This document shows, piece after piece, positions 58,857 through 64,000 of a DNA stretch of 64,000 nt. Source of the DNA: JAMIFN01 sp964544605 (GTDB lineage Bacteria > Pseudomonadota > Gammaproteobacteria > Burkholderiales > Burkholderiaceae_C). The notes beneath the pieces are model-generated. The model was not told the DNA's origin and did no database searches. It was given only the letters and a program-made list of their open reading frames with translations. The position numbers and the translations under genes were made by a program. The stretch covers positions 1 to 64,000 of the forward strand of contig CAZJBX010000002.1 of NCBI GenBank assembly GCA_964544605.1, given 5' to 3'. Every line of letters starts with the position of its first letter. Position 1 is the stretch's first letter.

Positions 58857-60329
58857 ATGAGTGAAGACAAAACCCCCATGCAAACCCCCGCCGCCCGCAT
58901 TCAAGCCCCCGAAGACTTGCCCGAGGGCGCTTTGTGGGTGGAGTCCATGGAAGCCGAGGCCCAAGGCGTGGCCCACCGTGAAGATGGCAAAGTGGTCTTT
59001 ATTGACGGCGCGCTGCCCTTTGAAATCGTGCGGGCGCAAGTGAACCGCCGCAAAAACAATTGGGAGGCCGCTACCTTGACTGAGGTGCTGCGGCCTTCCA
59101 CCCAGCGCGTGCAGCCGGCTTGCCCGCACTTTGGCCTAGAGCGCGGCGCGTGTGGCGGCTGCAAAATGCAGCATTTGGCCCCAGCCGCGCAGGTGGCCAT
59201 GAAGCAGCGCGTGCTGGAAGACAATTTCTGGCATTTGGGCAAAGTCAAGCCCGCCCTGATTCTGCCCGCCATCCACGGCCCTGATTGGGGCTACCGCTAC
59301 CGCGCCCGCCTTTCGGTGCGCTATGTGGCGAAGAAGGAGGAGGTGCTGATTGGCTTTCACGAGCGCAAAAGCCGCTACATCGCCGATATGCAAAGCTGCG
59401 CGATTTTGCCGCCGGCCGTCAGCGCCTTGCTCATGCCCCTGCGGGGCTTGATTGCCAGCATGGCCGCCCGCGACACCCTGCCGCAAATTGAGCTGGCCTG
59501 TGGTGATGAGGTCACGGCCTTGGTGCTGCGTCATCTTGAGCCCCTGAGCGAGGCTGACAAAGACAAACTGCGTGCTTTTGCAGCGGCCCAGCCTCAGGCC
59601 CGCATTCAATGGTGGTTGCAGCCCAAAGGCCCAGACACCGTGCACCTGCTCGATGCCGATGATGCGCGCCTGCTCAGCTACAGCCTGCCCGAATTTGGCA
59701 TCACCATGCCCTTCAAGCCCACCGACTTCACCCAAGTCAATCCGCACATCAACCGCGTGCTGGTGGGGCGCGCTCTGCGCCTATTGGCCGTGCAAAAACA
59801 CGAACGCGTGATTGACTGGTTCTGCGGCCTTGGCAACTTCACCCTGCCGCTGGCCACGCAAAGCCAGCGCGTGCTTGGCATTGAGGGCAGCGATACCTTG
59901 GTGACCCGTGCCCAAGCCAATGCCCAGCGCCACTTTGGCAGCACGGCGGGGCATGAGGAACTGCGCTTTGTGGCGCGCAATTTATTTGAAATGACGCCGC
60001 AGATGCTGATTGCCGATGGCGCAGCCGATAAATGGCTGGTGGATCCGCCGCGCGAGGGTGCATTTGCCTTGGTCAAAGCCTTGGCCGACATCCACCAAAG
60101 CCGCATTGGGGCCGAAGGCGCAGACCCTGCTGTGGCGCAGTTGGCCGATGCCCAAGGCTGGCAGCCGCCGCAGCGCATTGTCTATGTCAGCTGCAAACCA
60201 GCGACCTTGGCCCGAGACGCGGGCTTGTTGGTGCATCAAGCGGGCTACCGCTGCACCCATGCGGGCGTGGTCAATATGTTTCCGCACACCGCCCATGTGG
60301 AAAGCATGGCCGTATTTGAAAAGGATTGA
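58857..60329 (+). CDS. rlmD: 23S rRNA (uracil-5) methyltransferase RlmD
   Basis: A 490-residue SAM-dependent enzyme that methylates U1939 of 23S rRNA in E. coli. N-terminal TRAM domain (from about 20), a 4Fe-4S site with Cys89, Cys99, Cys102 and Cys181 (ACPHFGLERGACGGC ... MQSCAIL), SAM motifs VIDWFCGLGNFTLPL and VDPPREGAF, and catalytic Cys446 in IVYVSCKPATLARD. A TTG far upstream keeps the frame open, but the ATG at 58857 gives the family N-terminus. The protease gene follows 3 bp after. Confidence 0.95.
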   Translation: MSEDKTPMQTPAARIQAPEDLPEGALWVESMEAEAQGVAHREDGKVVFIDGALPFEIVRAQVNRRKNNWEAATLTEVLRPSTQRVQPACPHFGLERGACGGCKMQHLAPAAQVAMKQRVLEDNFWHLGKVKPALILPAIHGPDWGYRYRARLSVRYVAKKEEVLIGFHERKSRYIADMQSCAILPPAVSALLMPLRGLIASMAARDTLPQIELACGDEVTALVLRHLEPLSEADKDKLRAFAAAQPQARIQWWLQPKGPDTVHLLDADDARLLSYSLPEFGITMPFKPTDFTQVNPHINRVLVGRALRLLAVQKHERVIDWFCGLGNFTLPLATQSQRVLGIEGSDTLVTRAQANAQRHFGSTAGHEELRFVARNLFEMTPQMLIADGAADKWLVDPPREGAFALVKALADIHQSRIGAEGADPAVAQLADAQGWQPPQRIVYVSCKPATLARDAGLLVHQAGYRCTHAGVVNMFPHTAHVESMAVFEKD

Positions 60330-60332
60330 GGC

Positions 60333-61010
60333 ATGGACTTCGACATCCAAAAAATCATCATCGTCATCTTGCCGCTGCTGCTGGCCATTACTTTGCATGA
60401 GGCCGCCCACGGCTGGGCCGCCAAACAACTGGGCGACAAAACCGCCTTCATGCTCGGGCGCATCACGCTCAACCCCCTCAAACACATCGACCCCATCGGC
60501 ACCATCGTCATGCCGCTGGCCCTGTGGCTGCTGTCCTCTGGCGCTTTCACCTTTGGCTATGCCAAGCCCGTCCCTGTTAATTTCAACAATCTGCGCCAGC
60601 CCAAGCGCGATATGGTCTGGGTCGCCTTTGCTGGCCCTGGCGCCAACCTCATTCAAGCCTTTATTTGGGGCATTGCGTTGATACTGGCCCATGCCATCGG
60701 CTTAGAAGGCAGCGCCGCCGCCTTTGTGATGGGCATGGCGCAAGCGGGCATCTGGATCAATGTGCTGCTCTTTGTCTTCAACCTACTGCCCCTGCCGCCA
60801 CTCGATGGGGGCCGCATTGCCGTGGGCCTGCTGCCCCGTGAGCCGAGCAATATGCTGGCCCGCATTGAACCCTACGGCTTTTACATCGTGTTGGCCTTGC
60901 TTTTCACCAAAACCCTCTACCCCCTGTGGCTCGAACCTGTGGGCGGCCTGACCTTAAAGGTGATTGACTTGGCCCTGATGCCGGTGAAATGGCTGCTGCT
61001 GGGCGGTTGA
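60333..61010 (+). CDS. Site-2-protease-type zinc metalloprotease (M50)
   Basis: A 225-residue integral membrane protease with zinc motif HEAAH (His22, Glu23, His26) in helix 1 and the third ligand in NLLPLPPLDGGRI near residue 155; about six helices. No PDZ domain. Members cut membrane-bound regulators; targets unknown. AAGGATTGAGG precedes the ATG. A 20-bp stretch at its 3' end is repeated at 63758-63777 beyond the AT-rich cassette, which hints at an insertion next to this gene. Confidence 0.92.
   Translation: MDFDIQKIIIVILPLLLAITLHEAAHGWAAKQLGDKTAFMLGRITLNPLKHIDPIGTIVMPLALWLLSSGAFTFGYAKPVPVNFNNLRQPKRDMVWVAFAGPGANLIQAFIWGIALILAHAIGLEGSAAAFVMGMAQAGIWINVLLFVFNLLPLPPLDGGRIAVGLLPREPSNMLARIEPYGFYIVLALLFTKTLYPLWLEPVGGLTLKVIDLALMPVKWLLLGG
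60987..61006 (+). repeat. 20-bp direct repeat, left copy (3' end of the M50 gene)
   Basis: Identical over 20 bp to 63758-63777. Together the two copies bracket the gtr-like cassette. Confidence 0.85.
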
Positions 61011-61029
61011 TTTGGGGCAACCGAGCCGC

Positions 61030-61057
61030 TTGAATTGACTTTAGTGCAATTTAATAC
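61030..61057 (+). promoter_or_regulatory. Candidate promoter of the glycosylation cassette
   Basis: TTGAAT, 16 bp, then TAATAC, 24 bp before the ATG of the first cassette gene, in AT-rich DNA. Confidence 0.4.
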
Positions 61058-61080
61058 CCTAATTTTCCTATCAAATCAAC

Positions 61081-62391
61081 ATGAATATATTAAAAAAACC
61101 AGAACTCAAGTGGCTATTTCTGATTGGCACCCTTTTGTTTGTTGTGCTGGGGTCTTATTTGCGGGTATCGGTGCTGCAAAATAGCGTAATTGATAGACCC
61201 ATCCGTGCAGATGCCTATGACTATTACAACTACGCCAGCAACTTAAAGAACTTTGGTATTTATTCGCGATTGGCTGCTGATGACGAAGCCCCCGCGCCAG
61301 ATGCTTTGAGAAGTCCAGGATTCCCTATTTTTGCTTCTGCTTTTTATGATGCTAAACCAGAAGTCTTCGTTGACAATGTCATTGTTGCGCAAACGATTTT
61401 TCAAGTGGCCTCATTTTTGCTCCTCACCTTCGCTTTGTTTCTTCGGTGTGGGCCTGGGGTAGCATTGCTTTTTTCTGCATTGCTGTGGACATTTCCGCAC
61501 TGGGTGAATATCAACATCTACTTCTTGTCTGAATCATTGTTTACATCGGCATTGGCCTTAGTGTTTGCTATGGCCTTGTTTTTTGACTACAGCAAAGGTG
61601 AAAAAAATACATTGTGGCCATTGTTTTTTGGTCTTGTCTTTGGCTTGGCCATTTTGATACGGCCTACACTGCAATACTTCCCCATTTTTTTGTTTCTGAT
61701 TCTTTGGTTCTATCAAAAGAAAATAACTAGAGCTGCTACATTGATGCTGCTTGCATCATTTGTTCCAGTGCTTGCCTGGGGTATGCGAAATGTATTAGTG
61801 ACTGGTGCTTGGTCAGACCCTACACTGATGATCAATGGGCTTTATCACGGCAGCTTCCCTATGTTTATGTATAACGGTGATCCTTCAACTTTTGGGTTTC
61901 CTTATCATTTCGACCCAAAATCTTTAGAGGTCTATGAAGGGGTTGGGAAAACCATTCAAATTATATTTGATAGGGCATCATCAGAACCATCAAAATATAT
62001 TTCTTGGTATTTTGCTGGGAAGCAGTTTTTTCTCTGGCAATGGAGTATAATAGCAGGGCAGGGCGAAATTTTTATATACCCGGTAGTTGCGTCGCCTTAT
62101 TATGGTGAGTTTGTTGCTGTGCTGACACATAAAATAAATTACTCAATCCACCTATTTTGGCTTCTTTTTGCATTTCTTGGTTTGGCTTATCAGCTTAGAA
62201 AGGTAATTAAGCGACAGCCCATGAGTGGCCTTGCGTTGATGGCGGTTTCGGTTTTTTTATATGCCATTTTGATTCATGTTATCGTGGCACCGTTCCCTCG
62301 TTATGGCATCCCATTTAAAATTGCTGCGGCATTGGTCTGTGTTCTTTCCCTTCAGGAGCTTCTATGCTGGATCAGAAAAAGATTGCCGTAA
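61081..62391 (+). CDS. Membrane glycosyltransferase of the GT39/ArnT-like or Gtr(type) kind
   Basis: A 436-residue integral membrane protein with about ten hydrophobic helices and a periplasmic loop after the first helix containing DRPIRADAYDYYNYASNLKNFG and SPGFPIFASAF, the acidic pattern typical of GT-C enzymes that use polyprenyl-phosphate sugars. FPHWVNINIYFLSESLFTSAL and the basic loops fit ArnT/PMT relatives. It heads a three-gene group with a GtrB-like and a GtrA-like gene; in gtr cassettes this slot holds the serotype-specific transferase. GC content is clearly lower than the flanks. Acceptor unknown. Confidence 0.75.
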   Translation: MNILKKPELKWLFLIGTLLFVVLGSYLRVSVLQNSVIDRPIRADAYDYYNYASNLKNFGIYSRLAADDEAPAPDALRSPGFPIFASAFYDAKPEVFVDNVIVAQTIFQVASFLLLTFALFLRCGPGVALLFSALLWTFPHWVNINIYFLSESLFTSALALVFAMALFFDYSKGEKNTLWPLFFGLVFGLAILIRPTLQYFPIFLFLILWFYQKKITRAATLMLLASFVPVLAWGMRNVLVTGAWSDPTLMINGLYHGSFPMFMYNGDPSTFGFPYHFDPKSLEVYEGVGKTIQIIFDRASSEPSKYISWYFAGKQFFLWQWSIIAGQGEIFIYPVVASPYYGEFVAVLTHKINYSIHLFWLLFAFLGLAYQLRKVIKRQPMSGLALMAVSVFLYAILIHVIVAPFPRYGIPFKIAAALVCVLSLQELLCWIRKRLP

Positions 62392-63284
62392 TTCTACCTT
62401 GCCTTAACGAAGCCCAAGCAATAGAGAAAGTCATTCATGATTTTCGTCGGAGCATTCCAGAGTGTGAGATTCATGTTTTTGATAATCAATCCACAGATGA
62501 TACGCGTGAGCTAGCTGCTCAAGCTGGTGCTACTGTGCATTTGGTGCAGCGACGAGGGAAGGGGCATGTTGTTCAGGCTATGTTTCGTGATGTTGATGCG
62601 GATATTTATGTGCTGGCAGATGGGGATGGCACTTACCCAGCAGAAGAAGCAGAGAGCATGATTAAATTGTTGCTTCAAGCTGATGCTGATTTAATTATTG
62701 GCAATAGATTGGGAAACTACAAATCAAGCCAAAGCCGAAAGAATCATCTCTTTGGTAATTTGATGCTCAGTAAGACAGTGAGTAAGCTGTTTGCAGCAGA
62801 TGTGAATGATTTGCTGAGTGGCTATCGTGTCATGTCTAGACGCTATGTTAAAACCATGCCTTTGTTCTCGAAAGGGTTCGAGGTTGAGACGGCCATGACG
62901 ATTCATGCTATTGAAGTGGGTGCAAAGTTGCTGGAGTGGCCAATTAACTATCTGCCCAGAGTAGAGGGAGCAGAGAGTAAGCTCAGGACTTGGAGGGATG
63001 GTTCTAAAATTATGAAGGAGATATTCTATTTGTATAAAGATCATGCTCCTCGAATAATTTATTTTATTTTTTCTTGCATCTTTGTATTTTTAGGTCTGAT
63101 TGCAGGTTTGCCTGTTGTGGTGGAGTTTTGGCAAACAGGGCTGGTTCCCAAATTGCCCAGGGCAGTTTTGGCATCTGGATTGGTGACGATTGCTTTCTTT
63201 ACTGGATTCACAGGCATCATCCTTAACTCGGTGGCTAAAGTTCGTAGGGAGATGAAAAAGTTAGCATTTCTGACTATTGGTTAA
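62364..63284 (+). CDS. GtrB/DPM1-like polyprenyl-phosphate glycosyltransferase (GT2)
   Basis: A 306-residue GT2 enzyme with a cytosolic N-terminal catalytic domain (IAVILPCLNEAQAIEKVI; DNQSTDDTRELA; VLADGDGTYPAEEAE with the metal-binding DxD-like motif; GNRLG; DLLSGYRVMSRRYVK) and two C-terminal membrane helices (IIYFIFSCIFVFLGLIAGLP; ASGLVTIAFFTGFTGIIL). Such proteins load a sugar onto undecaprenyl phosphate. A strong AGGAG inside the upstream gene supports the ATG; overlap with that gene is 28 bp. Confidence 0.88.
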   Translation: MLDQKKIAVILPCLNEAQAIEKVIHDFRRSIPECEIHVFDNQSTDDTRELAAQAGATVHLVQRRGKGHVVQAMFRDVDADIYVLADGDGTYPAEEAESMIKLLLQADADLIIGNRLGNYKSSQSRKNHLFGNLMLSKTVSKLFAADVNDLLSGYRVMSRRYVKTMPLFSKGFEVETAMTIHAIEVGAKLLEWPINYLPRVEGAESKLRTWRDGSKIMKEIFYLYKDHAPRIIYFIFSCIFVFLGLIAGLPVVVEFWQTGLVPKLPRAVLASGLVTIAFFTGFTGIILNSVAKVRREMKKLAFLTIG

Positions 63285-63290
63285 GCTGCT

Positions 63291-63656
63291 ATGCTGCGCT
63301 TTTTTCAATTTTGTTTGGTTGGATTGGTTGGGTTTTTCGTAGATTTTCTTTTCTTTTTTATCTCAAGCCAGGTATTTAACCCTTATTTTTCTAAAGTGAT
63401 TGGTTTTTTGATTGCTGTTCAGGCGACCTTCTTCTTGAACTCATATCTGACATTTAAAGGGCGATCTCGATCTTACTTGCTGTATGTTTTAGGGCAGGGC
63501 AAAGGATTCATTGTTAATTTTTTAAGCTTTTATTTCATTCTTGGTGTTTTTTCAGAATTCTCATATGGATTGATCTTGTCTTTTGCTGCTGCTTCAGTTA
63601 TTGCTTTGGTATTTAACTATGTGTATGCCAATTATTTGGCATTCCGTGAGCGCTGA
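63291..63656 (+). CDS. GtrA-family membrane protein
   Basis: A 121-residue protein with four hydrophobic helices and the GtrA pattern (RFFQFCLVGLVGFFVDFLFFF; FLIAVQATFFLNSYLTFKGR; AAASVIALVFNYVYANYLAF). GtrA is thought to flip polyprenyl-phosphate-linked sugars across the inner membrane. It follows the GT2 gene by 6 bp and ends the AT-rich cassette. Confidence 0.88.
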   Translation: MLRFFQFCLVGLVGFFVDFLFFFISSQVFNPYFSKVIGFLIAVQATFFLNSYLTFKGRSRSYLLYVLGQGKGFIVNFLSFYFILGVFSEFSYGLILSFAAASVIALVFNYVYANYLAFRER

Positions 63657-63757
63657 TTTTCAGATGCAGTTGCTTCAAATTGATTTTGGACATCTGACAC
63701 ACTGAGCTTTATCCCACTTGAGCCTTTTTAGACAGACTGATGGGGCTTGTGCACCTT

Positions 63758-63777
63758 AAATGGCTGCTGCTGGGCGG
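63758..63777 (+). repeat. 20-bp direct repeat, right copy
   Basis: Perfect copy of the M50 3'-end segment at 60987-61006. It lies right after the AT-rich DNA and 3 bp before the stop of the YhiN-like gene. Confidence 0.85.
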
Positions 63778-63780
63778 CGT

Positions 63781-64000
63781 TTAGGCCCCAGCCCCTTGCA
63801 GGGCTTGTGCGCAAGCGTGGGCGCTGGCCCAAGCCCACTGGAAGTTATAGCCCCCCAGCCAGCCGGCAATATCCACCACTTCGCCAATAAAAAACAGGCC
63901 AGGCTGGGTTTTGGCTTCCATCGTTTTTTGCGATAGGGCCAGGGTATCCACCCCGCCCAAAGTCACTTCCGCCTTGGCATAGCCCTCAGTCCCGCTGGGG
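63781..64000 (-). CDS. C-terminal part of a YhiN/HI0933-type NAD(P)/FAD-dependent oxidoreductase
   Basis: Seventy-odd residues of an open frame that continues beyond the right edge: GTEGYAKAEVTLGGV, LALSQKTMEAKTQPGLFFIGEV and GWLGGYNFQWAWASAHACAQAL match the C-terminal FAD-binding end of HI0933-like flavoproteins. Function of this family is not well defined. It is convergent with the M50/cassette side. Only the end is seen, so no start can be given. Confidence 0.85.
   Translation of the reverse strand, partial: PSGTEGYAKAEVTLGGVDTLALSQKTMEAKTQPGLFFIGEVVDIAGWLGGYNFQWAWASAHACAQALQGAGA

Overview
The window looks like chromosomal DNA of a betaproteobacterium, most likely Burkholderiales and probably close to Comamonadaceae. 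This is inferred from protein character, GC-rich third codon positions and gene order (hisZ-purA; lptF-lptG divergent from pepA-holC; a Ser/Thr kinase and PP2C phosphatase next to rph; a very large FAD/Fe-S fusion protein). It is not based on any database search. I saw no rRNA, tRNA, CRISPR array, transposase or integrase.

Layout. 1-2536: N-terminal part of a PilY1-like pilus protein, cut by the left edge. 2698-6414 (minus): rph, PP2C phosphatase, Ser/Thr kinase and holB. 6557-9550: rpsT, lexA with a consensus SOS box, trxB and a Crp/Fnr-type regulator. 9644-17318: a KstD-like flavoprotein, mnmA, tusA, a small unknown gene and a 1332-residue FAD/Fe-S oxidoreductase. 17426-22547: aromatic/aspartate aminotransferase, a TlpA-like thioredoxin, an esterase, sodB, psd and a UbiA-type prenyltransferase. 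22620-24960: tenA and an AT-richer patch with a membrane protein, a CBS-domain protein carrying an RNAIVH (Rx4H, HEPN-like) motif, and a Cys-rich secreted protein. 25259-32227: purA, hisZ, an AGCS symporter, an MFS transporter, purU and ruvC. 32244-36105: four exported or lipoprotein-type unknown genes between two blocks of one repeat family. 36444-43480: a TM-helix-repeat channel protein, the RIC/YtfE repair protein with a probable NsrR site, ppsA and an acyl-CoA dehydrogenase. 43639-53411: lipid kinase, cysB-like regulator, cbiX, lptG, lptF, pepA, holC, an unknown gene, ispB and purH. 53497-58103: a CobQ homologue, a PiT phosphate transporter, its DUF47 partner and a CarA homologue. 58271-61010: a SWIB protein, rlmD and an M50 protease. 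61081-63656: an AT-rich three-gene gtr-type glycosylation cassette. 63781 to the right end: C-terminus of a YhiN/HI0933-type flavoprotein.

Most genes are housekeeping. Functional links visible in the layout are tusA beside mnmA (2-thiouridine sulfur relay), cbiX overlapping the CysB-type regulator (siroheme and sulfur assimilation), PiT with its PhoU-like partner, and kinase with phosphatase. The least ordinary parts are: (i) CobQ- and CarA-like proteins 2 kb apart, both missing the Cys, and the His, of the glutaminase triad; (ii) the HEPN-like/CBS fusion; (iii) the gtr-like cassette bounded by a 20-bp direct repeat made from the 3' end of the M50 gene; (iv) the lipoprotein islet bracketed by repeat blocks; and (v) the repeat family itself, a composite of hairpins at four intergenic sites.
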